The notes beneath the pieces are model-generated. The model did no database searches. It was not told the origin of the DNA and saw only the letters and a program-made list of their open reading frames with translations. From positions 63,874,372 to 63,938,371 of the forward strand of contig CM043953.1 in assembly GCA_014529385.2 (NCBI GenBank): DNA of 64,000 nt. The letters run 5' to 3'. Source of the stretch: Adiantum capillus-veneris. Its lineage: Eukaryota; Streptophyta; Polypodiopsida; Polypodiales; Pteridaceae. The position numbers were made by a program, and so were the translations under genes. The stretch's first letter is position 1. Each line of letters opens with the position of its first letter. Positions 34,446 through 45,000 of the stretch are shown one piece after another.

Positions 34446-34925
34446 AAGTATGACTAGACAAGGATGTATCCAATTTACTATCACACAAAGTATGCATCAA
34501 CCATTTTGGCATACCATTAGCCTTTTATTCTCATCCTTTTCCACACCAAGTAGATCATGTACATTTGCATCAATAATAGGCTGATATGTAAATATTTTTT
34601 AAAACCCCCATGGGCTATATATTTGCCTCATTAGAACTTACATTGAAATTTCTACCTTAAAAAAGAGGCAACGAAGTGCCATGTGAGCTTACATTATTTT
34701 CTTTGGTACATGACAACAAAGGCTCAATAAAATCTTCCACATATAATCTTGTGAAACCAAGCCTTATGTTTAGTTTGCAGATGGTATAACTTGTAACCTT
34801 TGTTTTTAGGACTGTAACCAACAAAAATGCATTTGACAGCCTAATCATCCATCTTTTTGTGCTTCTTTCGTAAAGCATAAGCCAAACAGCCAAAAACGTG
34901 TATGTGGTTAATATATGGCTTGTTA
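34446..34925 (-). pseudogene. Copia integrase-to-RT linker fragment
   Basis: Minus-strand reading HVFGCLAYALRKKHKKMDD, then AVKCIFVGYSPKNKGYKLYH, the highly conserved copia block before RT. Stops occur after KMDD and later. It is the upstream continuation of 27180-28328 once CACTA copy 2 is removed. Confidence 0.78.
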
Positions 34926-34929
34926 TTAT

Positions 34930-35158
34930 GGCTTCGGTGTGTGAGGATCACAGTCAGGATTATCATATTATTTTGGGGAGACCATGGTTATGCCAAGCCA
35001 GGATAAAGCATAATTGGGAGGCAAATATGCTAACAGTTAAAAAGGGTTGCAGGAAAGTTCGAGTGATGTTGGGAAGAGGCAGACAACCAGTTCAGGTAGC
35101 ATGGCCTGTGACAGCGAATACGGTGGAAGGATTAGAAGAGGAAGAAGAAGTAAAGAGA

Positions 35159-35160
<2 letters not shown>
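34930..35160 (+). pseudogene. Retroelement protease fragment
   Basis: Reads YHIILGRPWLCQARIKHNWE and then a basic stretch, the same retropepsin block as in the gag-pro element (IILGRPWLRAVGAVQDW) but clearly a different family member and strand. The catalytic DSG block is not present. Ends in a (GA)n tract at 35164-35200. Confidence 0.6.
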
Positions 35161-35200
<40 letters not shown>

Positions 35201-35204
<4 letters not shown>

Positions 35205-36060
35205 TGAACCGTTACAGGAGAAGACATAGGAGATAACCATACATCCCAATCCATACTTGATTGATTCAATGATTGTGGGTTGGCTACAAGTTATAAGAGT
35301 ACCCTCTTATATAGGAAACTTCCCATACCCTTTCATATCCCCTTATGACCCTTCGTACTTGCCTTTTGGAATCCTCCCTTTACCCAAATTATGCGGAGTA
35401 CGCCGAATACGCCGACCACGCACCGGGCTTTGCAACGGAGACACATGTTCCTCAACATGGGGTGTAGAAAAAACAAATTCATCCAAGCCACCTCTCCTCT
35501 GTCTTCCCACAACTTGAACAACAGGGTCAGGAGGACTTTGCGACCTAGTGCCCGTGCATGTTCACAGCAGGTCGCCCATCGTGCATCATGGTTACCCGAT
35601 GTAATGTCTACAGTTCCAAAGTGGAGCAATAAGCGCTACAAGAATGGATACCCTCACACTTCCTTATATTAGATGAACAACAATGTATATAAAGACAGAA
35701 TAGAAGACAATACACAGGAACAAAAAACCATCTTCTTTATTGATATGTAATCGAACACAGGATTACATGAGAATGACATATTGATTGATTAAGAGATATC
35801 CACAATGACTGGTATGCCCCCCCAAGTACACCCGTTGCTCCCGCCGCTGCTCCAGCACAGATCGAGAATGGTGCAAAACCCTGTCCTGTCCCATGATAAC
35901 CCATGAAAAACTGTCCAAAGCCACATGAAGTCCTAGTCCGCAATGTCCGGACATCCGCAAGACCGCAGTGTGTGGCTTATGCCGTAACAGTTATGCTCTT
36001 CAAGTTATGACTAGTTCTCGGTAGGGATATGGCTATGACAGCTTGGGTTACATAATTCGT
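35201..36060. other. LTR-like non-coding sequence
   Basis: Contains CTTATATAGG and GTATATAAAG TATA-like words and no coding similarity. Probably LTR or UTR of the neighbouring retroelement fragment; boundaries not found. Confidence 0.3.
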
Positions 36061-36439
36061 TATTTGACATTCGTTTTTTTTGTGAATAATGGTCGATCAA
36101 TATGTTTCAAAGATTTATTCACGCGTATTATTTGCTACCACATCAGCTTTTTTCAAAATAACATTTTAATGCTTACATATCGATCAAAAGGCTATCGATT
36201 GATATTGTATCGATCGAAAGACTATTGATCGATAGGGTATTGATCAAAATAGTATCAATCAATTCTGAAATAGTATAAAAATCCCATATTTACGTGTTTT
36301 AGATACAATTCCCTTCACCAAAGTGTCAGGTTACCCCCGACATAGAAAGGTTGAATTGTCATCTTAAAAAATCCTTTGATTTTTTAAGAAAATAGATTAT
36401 TTTTAATGTTAAAACATTAAAAATAAACAAAATGGATAG

Positions 36440-36735
36440 ATTTGAATCATCTATAATTCTAAGCAATAGAAGTTATTCTTTAAATGTATTGTTTTAGTAT
36501 AAATAAATAATTCTAAGCACTAGAGGCTATCTTTTTAGCTATAGTGTCTTAGTACGAATGTATAATTCTAAACATTAGAGGCTATACTCTTAGCTCTATT
36601 TGTTTTAGAATAGATAAATAAATAATTCTAAGCATTAGAGGCTATTTTTTAGCTATAGTGTCTTAGTGTGAATGTATAATTTTAAACATTAGAAGTTATA
36701 CTCTTAGCTCTATTTGTATTAGAATAGATACTAAA
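36440..36735. repeat. Tandem ~120-bp repeats
   Basis: Units contain AATTCTAAGCATTAGAGGCTA, written here as overlapping words, then CTTAGCTCTATTTG, at about 36460, 36510, 36565, 36630 and 36680. Confidence 0.7.
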
Positions 36736-36904
36736 AGTGATGTTTGATAATTAAAATCTATCATAGCTATAATATGTGCATAGATGTAGTGTTAATCCAT
36801 ACATTGTGGAATATATCATTCACTAGGTAGATAAGACATTGATTTAGAAGATTAAAATAAGCATTCTATGCGCAATTAAAAGGTTACCAAAGGTTATTTA
36901 AATT

Positions 36905-37440
36905 GTAATACTTCTATACTTGGTTGTTTGAGCAGGGTCTCGTACTTCTAAGTATGGATAAGATATACACATACATGTAGGGTCTTTTGGTTGTCATGAA
37001 CAAATGTTCTTACCTCCATATAGACATAGAATAGGTCCACTTAGTGCCTCTTGGTTGTTATGAGATATTCTCTTACTTCCAAGTGAGGTGTAAGGTATGA
37101 AGTAGGATTGACTTGGTTGTTATTGAGGTTATGCTCTTACCTCAAGTGAATATGGTGGATCACCTATAGAATTCACTTGGTTGTGATCGAGCGAAAGCTC
37201 TTATCTCCTAGTGATTATTAGTCATGCATAGTACTTAGGAGTCACATGGATATTATAGAGCTCATGCTCTTACCTCTATGTTGATATAGAAATTAGAGAC
37301 CTCAGTTATTTTAGGGTCGATTGGTTGTGTTTGAGCAGTAGCTCCTACCTCCAAGAGACATAGATAGTGGAATGTGAGATGACTCCATTACTCATCTAAG
37401 CTGTCTTGAGAAAACACTCTTTACCTCCTAGTAGCCAGGA
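36905..37440. repeat. Array of eight ~60-bp diverged units with small hairpins
   Basis: Each unit reads roughly TTGGTTGT-nn-GAGCA-n-TGCTCTTACCTCC-AAGTG. The GAG...CTC arms (for example GAGCGAAAGCTC, GAGCTCATGCTC, GAGCAGTAGCTC) are retained although their sequence varies between units. Confidence 0.65.
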
Positions 37441-37618
37441 ATGTCATATCCATTGGTGATTTTCCCTAAAATATTAACTTAACACTATTCATTCATCATT
37501 TTAATTTAGCAAATCATATCTATAACCTTTTATCTTTCTCATTGCGCGATTATGGTTGAAAATTATAATCATATTGTATCTATTGATTGTAGCATATATT
37601 TTGTTGAAGTCAGAAAGC

Positions 37619-38265
37619 ATGGTGCAAGGAAAAGAGTGGACATATGTGAAGGAAATAGAGAAAGGCAAAAAAGTTTTGTTTGTGGAATGCAAACATTGTG
37701 GGCATAAGTGGCACGGCAATGCAACTCGCATCAAGGAAAATTTATTTGACACTAGCCCCAATGTGAAATAATGTGGAGCACCGCCTAAAGACATATGGGT
37801 CCATTTTGCAGGGTATGTAACGAGATGCAAACATGCAGGACTTCTTCCTAAGAGACAGAAGGGTATGATAGGTGGGTCATCTGTCAACATAGAAGAAGTG
37901 AGTCCAGATCAAGAGGACGAGCGATCTAGCTAAGGACCTTCAATGGGAACAACCCAAATACATCAAAGTCCTTGCACTTTTCCAAATGGTGCCATGGGAG
38001 GGATGGATGCAAGTCTCGGGACATCCAGCAGAGCCGCTATGCTTGGGACTCCACACGCAGCATTCGCTCAACGGGACATGCTCGAATTGCATCTAAAGTG
38101 GACACAAGCCTTCATCTTGTGGAATCCCATTTCATGTCATAAGAAATCCTATTTTTAAAGATGCACTAATGTCAATTGCAAAAAAAAGATTCATCTATCC
38201 TGATTATAATAAAATGCAAACAGAGTATGTGGACAAAGTCAAGAGCAGTACAGAAGCGATTCTTA
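37619..38265 (+). pseudogene. hAT transposase N-terminal fragment with BED finger
   Basis: Reads VLFVECKHCGHKWHGNATRI (BED-type zinc finger, CX2C with degenerate second half), then a linker. After a frame change it reads CGIPFHVIRNPIFKDALMSI, AKKRFIYPDYNKMQTEYV, matching the hAT pattern of giPFnvvrsp.F..a followed by P....lr. No DDE/RW catalytic core or dimerisation domain is present. Contains a TAA after PNVK and a TAG near 37930. Confidence 0.65.
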
Positions 38266-39301
38266 AGCGAGCAGTGCTTGACTTTGTTCTAGCCCAACCA
38301 AAATGCAACAAGATATTACTTCCATGAACATCATTGTGAGTGATGTTATTTCGTGCAAAAAGATGAAGGTTGGGAGCAATCCATTAATGATAGGCCATAT
38401 ATTCTGCGGCTTCAACAATCCCCTCGACATCTTTGAAACCCTTGCTCATGGCCACATTCTTCCCCTCATTTTGGAGTCTCTCTAGCCAGTGGTCAAGGTT
38501 TCCACCATTCCACATCTTGAAGATGAGGGTGGGAGCTTGCGTGGCATGTCTTGCCAATCCCAGAGCAGCAATGATTCCACTATGAGTGATATTCATAATT
38601 GTGGCCTCATGCAGCGCTATGTCATTGGCACTCTTCTAGCTATCACCCTTGACTAGCTTGCTAGCGTAAAATTCATATGTGAAGGTATCATGATTGACTT
38701 TCACCTTCATGACCATGCCCTATCTACCTTCTCCAATGCTTGCAATTTGTGTAAATTCAATGCAAGCCAGGCGCATGATGACAAGGTTGCATGGGTGTAA
38801 ACTTCCTAAGTTGGACGACATTGGGACATTGCTACAGATTGGTACTTCCAAAGCGGCAGGCACTTCGGGTACATCCTTGGGCTCTTCTACGTGCAGTCTC
38901 TTTTCTTGTTGCTTCATGCTTCTATAGAGGACCTCTACTTCCTTCATGTGGTCCATGAAGCTAGACTTCCCTTTAATTTTCTTGTCAAGGGTTTCTTCAA
39001 CTCTGCAAACTTGCCCTATGATTCGACTCACGTCGTGGCCCAACTAACCACTTGTAAGGACTTCAATCCCACCCGAAGCACTACAAAATTTTGCAACTAG
39101 TGCTACATATGTAGCACTACATAACTCATCCAAAAATGATTTGTACGAGGTCTGTTGCAAGACTTCCTGGAGGCAATCACTTCGTAATCCATAAAGATGA
39201 GTGCATACAAATTCTTTGACATATTTGCGCTCAACTTTCGTTATCTTGCCTATAGTACCCATGATATGCGTAGAAGCTAAAACTAAGAAACAAAAAACCA
39301 T
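38266..39301 (-). pseudogene. Protein kinase-like gene fragment
   Basis: Minus-strand frame: ASIGEGR*GMVMKVKV (glycine loop with a stop), FYASKLVKG (VAIK position), ITHSGIIAALGLARH, LIFKMWNGGNLDHWLERLQN (hinge region), then THNDVHGSNILL (HRD-like catalytic loop). An N-terminal part from 39301 has LYGLRSDCLQEVLQQTSYKS and another stop. The frame continues through three nonsense codons without frameshift up to the catalytic loop, then ends at the junction with the hAT fragment. It is probably a captured host kinase piece; I cannot name the family. Confidence 0.6.
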
Positions 39302-39649
39302 AACTTCTCATCTAATATAAGTGACATGTAATGCAACACATTCTAGTCATTCTTTGCAACCTATATATGCAACACAACCATGAAGCAATCACCCTAAACC
39401 CTAAACCACAGGTCCACATGAATGTAATCTATGATTAACATACACAACAACGTCCACATGATTATGCATGATGTTAATTATGATTTTTCATATCTTAAAA
39501 AAATATGTTATGATTTTCGAATCAAAAACCTCGCATATATGAGATGCTATCAATAGGAATGTGACGAAGTCATACAAATACACATTATTTTACAAATTAC
39601 AAAGAACAAGATAAAGCGTGGTGTCACGTGTGTACCCCTCTCATTGTTA

Positions 39650-40330
39650 TATCTAAGCAATTCCTAAGCACTAAACGTAGGGGTTTTATTCTTGTTGTAA
39701 GAGCAAAGGGTAAACGTTCGATCCAGACGTCAAGAACGATCACACTTTAAAAATCAGTAGCTCATCAGATAATGGTTTTTTCCACAAATCGTGTCGAATA
39801 GAAACTCCTCCTGTTGTAAGAACTGAAGATCGTGACACAGGGAGTAGTTTAAAGATTACACTTTTCTCATTATACAGATCTACAATGTAGATTTACGAAT
39901 CATGTGGTCCATGAATACGTATATTGAAAAGGGTATAGCTTAAAGACTCACTAGATAAAAAAATTATTTGCACAGATCGTGTCTAGGAGTAACTTCTTTT
40001 GTTGTAAGAACCAAGGTTCAGACGCAGGAAGAAGTATGATTTTTTGTAAGCTCACATTTCATTGGAGCTTATTCTACCTAGAGCATCGTACAAAGTAAGA
40101 GTGTCGTGAGACATATCAAACAAATTCATGTGCTATCTAACGGTCTCCTAAAACATCGTACAAAGTATGAGTGCCGACAAGAATATCAAAACAATGTACG
40201 ATATTATCTAAATTCCTAGAACGTTGACTCAAGTAAGAGTGTTGCAAAGCATATCAAAACAAGAGTCAATGTTTTCTAAATTTTTTCTAGATTGCTATGG
40301 GAGTAAGATATAAAATCAGACAACCCATAG
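39650..40330. repeat. Diverged repeat array right of the kinase fragment
   Basis: Three units around TTGTTGTAAGAnC...GTTCAGACG (39690, 39815, 39998), then three ~75-bp units around CATCGTACAAAGTAnGAGTG...CATATCAAA (40085, 40154, 40215). Counterpart position to the array at 36440-37440. Confidence 0.6.
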
Positions 40331-41279
40331 TAATTTCTATACCCTAAATTTTAAACTGTTATATTACTAAGAGGACTCGAAGGCGTATCAGAGACACATA
40401 TAGTTATATAATCACGTGAAAATAAAATTTAAATTACTTTTTATAAAAACAAGAATGTGAAGAGAAAAGATGCTCACCAATACACAAGGCTGACCTACTC
40501 AAAAAAAAACTGCAACCTGTGTGAGCTAAGGAGAGAGCTAGAGAGACTGTGAGCTAGAGAGAGAGAGAGAGCTAGAGAGAGAGAGAGAGAGAGATACCTA
40601 GAGAGTGTGAGCTAGAGAGAGTGAGAGAGCTCTACAAGCAATCTCAATCAAAAACGTATCGAAGAGTGAAGTTTTTTTTTTTAAATGGAGATCTACCGTA
40701 TCGATCGATACTCTTTCGATCGATTTTGATATCAAATGATATAGAGTCAATTAATATTGTTTTGATTGAAAGACTATCGATCGATAATCTATCGATCAAA
40801 AGAATAGAAATTATTCAAAAATACCACGTATTATACGAGAATACGCAAATAATGAAGATTTATTCGATATAAATTGCATTATTTGGTCGAATAAATGCAA
40901 CCCAGATGACAGCCTAGTGGCAAATTGTGTGAAGACAAATTGGGAGGGTATGTATCTATGAATTGCGGAGTTAATGTTGAAAGAGTGGAATTGTGATGTT
41001 CAATTGTGAAAGGGGAGGCCCTTGTATTCATATGCACTGGTTGGCGTGTTCTACAAATCCGTGCTTGGACAGGGTTTTGCTCCCATGTGCTATGGTCCTT
41101 TGGGTGGGCGTGTGCTTGTAAATTTCCAAGGGAGCATAGGCCTTTTGGTTGGGGTTTACTAAGAGTGGTTTTGGTGCTGAAGTTGAAGTTTTAACGCTCT
41201 TGGGCTATAAAGCTATAGAGGTGTCCCACTTTTTCTTTTGCCCAATAGTGTTTTGGTGCCTACCATCGAGGATCTTCTT
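40331..41279. other. Non-coding interval with GA tracts
   Basis: GAGAGAGCTAGAGAG repeats at 40540-40625, then the ATCGATCG-rich block (40690-40830), then unassigned sequence. No gene. Confidence 0.4.
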
Positions 41280-42325
41280 CAAGTGACCTTCAATGTACAG
41301 GTTTTGATGGAGGTGATTGTATAATTTCCAACGTTCTTTGGTCATGTAGATAAGGATTTTGATGCATTCATTGAAAAGATGGAGTTTGCTTTTTTGATTA
41401 CAAACAAGGAAGATTCAATGTTTATGTTGAATATTTTGTTCTTTTGTATGAAAGAGGATGCTAGGACATGGTATGATGAGTATGATTCTTGCTTGAATTC
41501 ATCCAAAACTCCACAAGTGATGAATTATCATGCAGTAAAGAAGGGTTTTCTTGAGAAATAGAAGAAGATAGAGGACCCAACCAATGTATGGCACTCCATT
41601 GAAGGGCTTGTGCAAGGTGATAACCAGAGTGTAGATGCCTTTGTGAAGCAATTTAATAATTTGTGGAATGGTGTGTTGCTTTGGGAAATGAGGTTCCTCC
41701 TGAGCATGTTTATGCAAAGCTTGAGGGATGATTTGAGGCTAAAGGTTGAGCTTAAAAGGCCAAATACTTTTGAGGAAGCAACGAACGTTGCAAAGCATAT
41801 GGAATGGAAGCTATAGAGAGTGAGGCAACTTGGATTGAAAGAATATTTGAAGGCAAAAGTATCTCATGATTTTGATATAAATATGGTCAAGGTATCCAAT
41901 GAATACTTTCATGTTTCTTATTCTCTTGAGCATGTGAAAGAAGAACGCCATATGCATAATGAGATCAAGAAGAACACTCAATGTATGCCATCTTTGTTGT
42001 TTAAGAAACTTGATTTCACTCTTCATGTCAAAAGATGATGATGCTAGTAAGGTGCATGTAGGCAAGAAGATTACCATGGTAATGAATGAGTCTCAACTAC
42101 AAGTAAATGAGCATTTTGAATGTCCAAGTCACATGGATAATGCTTCTAATATATGTTACAATGAGGAGTATGCCTCTAATATCAATGTCATTGTTGTGAG
42201 TTATTCTCTTGTAGATGAGGTAGTTGAGGATCACATGATGGAGGTCAAGGAGGATAACAATGGGAAAGATGGTGATGCATATGAAGAGGGTTCTGTAATG
42301 GAATTGGCCTATTATCTTTAGAGTA
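41280..42325 (+). pseudogene. Gypsy-type gag fragment
   Basis: Reads FDAFIEKMEFAFLITNKEDS, DARTWYDEY, VWHSIEGLVQGDNQSVDAFV, FMQSLRDDLRLKVELKRPNT, ATNVAKHMEWKL, the same capsid blocks in the same order as the gag at 10351-11769. In-frame TAG codons lie near 41559 and 41814, and the C-terminal part shifts frame near 42020 before an acidic end. No zinc knuckle seen. It is on the strand opposite to the neighbouring pol, so the two are not one intact element. Confidence 0.7.
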
Positions 42326-42459
42326 GCAGAAATTAGAGAGAGTACTTTTGTGAATTTACTTTGTGAGCATAGCGGGTGAACATAATTGATGGTAGCAACA
42401 TAAACATAGCATTAAGTTAACTTGGCATGAACAATACTTTTGCAAGAGAGAGAGTTTAG

Positions 42460-44995
42460 AAAACATGACAACAGTTGAGGACCAGATTTATGTGGAGCGG
42501 TAGGCCAATAGAAATACGTCTCTACTCCTCAAAGAGTAGGTTGAATACCTCTATGCCCCGCATAGGGAGGAGCATGGGATTCATACATAACTTTCTCACA
42601 AAGGGAATGCGTAACACATAGCCTATTGTCGTGGAGAAGATAACCATCCTGCAAGGTGAATGGTTCCTCTTTCTTCCCCAAAGCAAGGGCTGACATTATG
42701 TCTCTAAAGTCAGGGTCAGTAGCTTACTCATCTATTATAGAAGATAGATCATTGTGAGTAGCTATAGACACCGCATCAACTTTTGGTTGTCGTGAAAGTG
42801 CATTGGCAACTTGATTGTGCTTACCAGCAATGTGAGCAATATGGAAATTAAATTACAAAAGAAAATTTTCCCACCTCATTTTTTTGTCGGTAAGCTTGGT
42901 TTGCGTCATGAAATACTTGAGACTTTGGTGATCAGTTCGTAGAATGAATGGAGTCCCCAATAAGTAGTGCTTGTATGTGTCTAGGGCATGTAGAATAGCT
43001 AAAATCTCTTCTCATAAATACCCAAGACTCGTTCATCGATATTGAGCCTTCATCTCTCATATGCTATGACATGCCCTTCTTGAAGTAAAACCACTCCAAG
43101 GCAATCACCACAAGCATCACATTGGACCTCAAATGGCTTTGAGAGATCCGGAAGCATGAGGAATGGTTGGGAGGTAAGCTTTTCTTTGAGCTTATCAAAA
43201 GCATTTTTCTCCTTAGCAGTCCATACATACTTAACGTTCTTCTTAGTTAAGTCATGTAGTGGTCGTGCTATTTGAGAGAATTTTTCTATGGAGCGTCTAT
43301 AGCATGCGCACATACCAATAAAGCTTCTTAGCTCATGTAGATTCCTTGCATTAGGCCATGCTTGTATTACCTCTAACTTTGAAGGATCCATACGGATACC
43401 ATCTTGAGAGACAATATGACCTAGATATTCAATCTCTTGAAGGAAAAATTTGCTTTTCTTTTGGTTGAGAAAAAGCTTGTTCTCCCTCAATGCTTGAAAA
43501 ATCACTTGGAGATGTTGCTTATGTTCCTCCAAAAACTTGGAGTAAATGATGATATCATCAAAGAACACTCCAATGAATTTGCGGTAAGATCTAAAAAATT
43601 TCTCGATTAAGCGATTGAACGCAGTTGGTGCATTAGTCAAGCAAAAGGCATGACTAGATATTCATAAAGACCAAACATTGTGCAAAACGCGGTCTTTAGG
43701 ATATCTTCATCCACTGTCCTTATTGATGATAGCCACTTTTAAGGTCAATCCTAATGAAGTAGGTAGAGCCTTGTAGCTTATCAAACAAATCTTCTACTCC
43801 AGGCATAGGAAATCTGTTTTTGATAGTGATTTGGTTTAGTGCTCGATAGTCCATACACATACGGTATGTACTATCTTTCTTTTGCAGTAAAAGGACTGGA
43901 GGACAAAATGGAGAGGAGCTAGGCCTCACCATCCCTTTCTCTACCAATTCTTGTACTTGCCTCATGTTCTCCTCTATTGAGCTTGAGAGACTCGATAAGG
44001 AGGCTTGTTAGGCGGTGAGATTTTTGTAAGGAGCTCAATTCAATGTTCATCATACCCTCGTTTTGGAGGTCAGTCCATAGGGATATCATCGATGAACACA
44101 TCTTGGAATCCTTTTAGAAAATTAGACAAGTCTAACTCTTCTTGATTCCTACCATTTACATCTCTTGAAACATTAGGATCTTTTAGAGAATCTTTGACAA
44201 AAATTGTGTACGCAAAAACTGAGCTCTTCATTGATTTATCAAAAGCAGAAGGATTTACAAGTGGAATAGTGCGACCATGCTCACTAGCATCTATGTACAT
44301 GTTCTGTCCCCTGTAGGTGAAGTAAATTCTCCTTTTAGGGAACTTCATATTGGCAGCCATGCAATCAAACCATGGCACCCCTAGGATAGCATCCTCATGT
44401 TGGAGAGGAGAGATGTCTCTGTCGACAAATATTTGGACATGAAGCCTCAACTTCCCATTAGAATATCTCCCATCTCAAAAGCTTGAATGCCGAGCTTGGT
44501 GGCCAACTCCGTTGATATGAAGTTGTGAGTAGAGCCAAGGTTAAACAAGATGAATGCATCATGCTCTCTTACCTTTCCCCAAGCATAGGAAAGTGATGAT
44601 CCTTTGCAATGAACATCCACTTTTGGAGCTTCGATGGTGGAAGCCCTAGGAATCTCATTGTGAGCATTCTTCTTGGGGCAAGAACGCTAGCCATGTCCTT
44701 GCTCCCCACACTTGAAACACTTATGGTCCTTGCAATAAGCTACAAGCTCTTTAGGACAGAGTTTGTTTTTGCCTTTGTAAAGTCCCTTCTCCTTGGACCG
44801 ATTGTTGTCATTGTTCTTGAAGTGCCTTGGGAAGAATTTTGAGCATTGGTTTTCCCCTTTGCATCCTTCGAAATGACGAGGAGAACGATTGTGTGTTGAT
44901 CTTTTCCTCTTGGGAGGAGTGGATGATCGTCTAGACCGGCATCTTCATGGAGCCACATCTTCAGAGAAACTTAAAGTTTCATTGCTTTCTTGCTC
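42460..44995 (-). pseudogene. Gypsy pol: zinc knuckle, protease, RT, RNase H, start of integrase
   Basis: Minus-strand order: knuckle CKDHKCFKCGEQGHG (44740), protease-like LFNLGSTHNFIS (usual D replaced by N) then ILGVPWFDCMAANMKFPKR (44390), RT MCMDYRALNQITIKNRFPMP and YFIRIDLKSGYHQ (43760-43880), GVFFDDIIIYSKF (the YxDD box as FFDD, 43565), FLNQKKSKFFLQEIEYLGHI, RNase H start FEVQCDACGDCLGVVL (43100), and an integrase zinc-like block near 42580. Frameshifts lie near 43645-43720, with many stops after 43050. The 5-prime side is cut at 45000 by the next repeat. Confidence 0.85.
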
Positions 44996-45000
44996 TTTTG

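Larger units (their letters stand above)
36100..40870. mobile_element. Composite DNA element with ATCGATCG-rich flanks (inferred)
   Basis: Two clusters rich in ATCGATCG/TCGATCAA words (36178-36260 and 40690-40830) flank diverged subterminal repeat arrays (36440-37440 and 39650-40330). These in turn flank a hAT BED-finger fragment and an antisense protein-kinase fragment. The symmetry suggests one non-autonomous or decayed DNA transposon with a captured gene. I could not define exact terminal inverted repeats or a target duplication. Confidence 0.35.

Noticed and set aside
35201-36060. Possible second LTR of the protease fragment at 34930
   Set aside because: TATA-like words but no repeated partner, primer site or TG..CA ends could be found in the window.
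38266-38330. Plus-strand continuation of the hAT fragment (AVLDFVLAQPKCNK) through the kinase catalytic loop
   Set aside because: The minus-strand reading THNDVHGSNILL fits a kinase loop better than the plus strand fits hAT, so the hAT fragment was ended near 38265; the exact junction is uncertain.
39390-39408. CCCTAAACCCTAAACC, resembling plant telomere repeats
   Set aside because: Only two units. Such short runs occur by chance or as interstitial debris; not an interstitial telomere.
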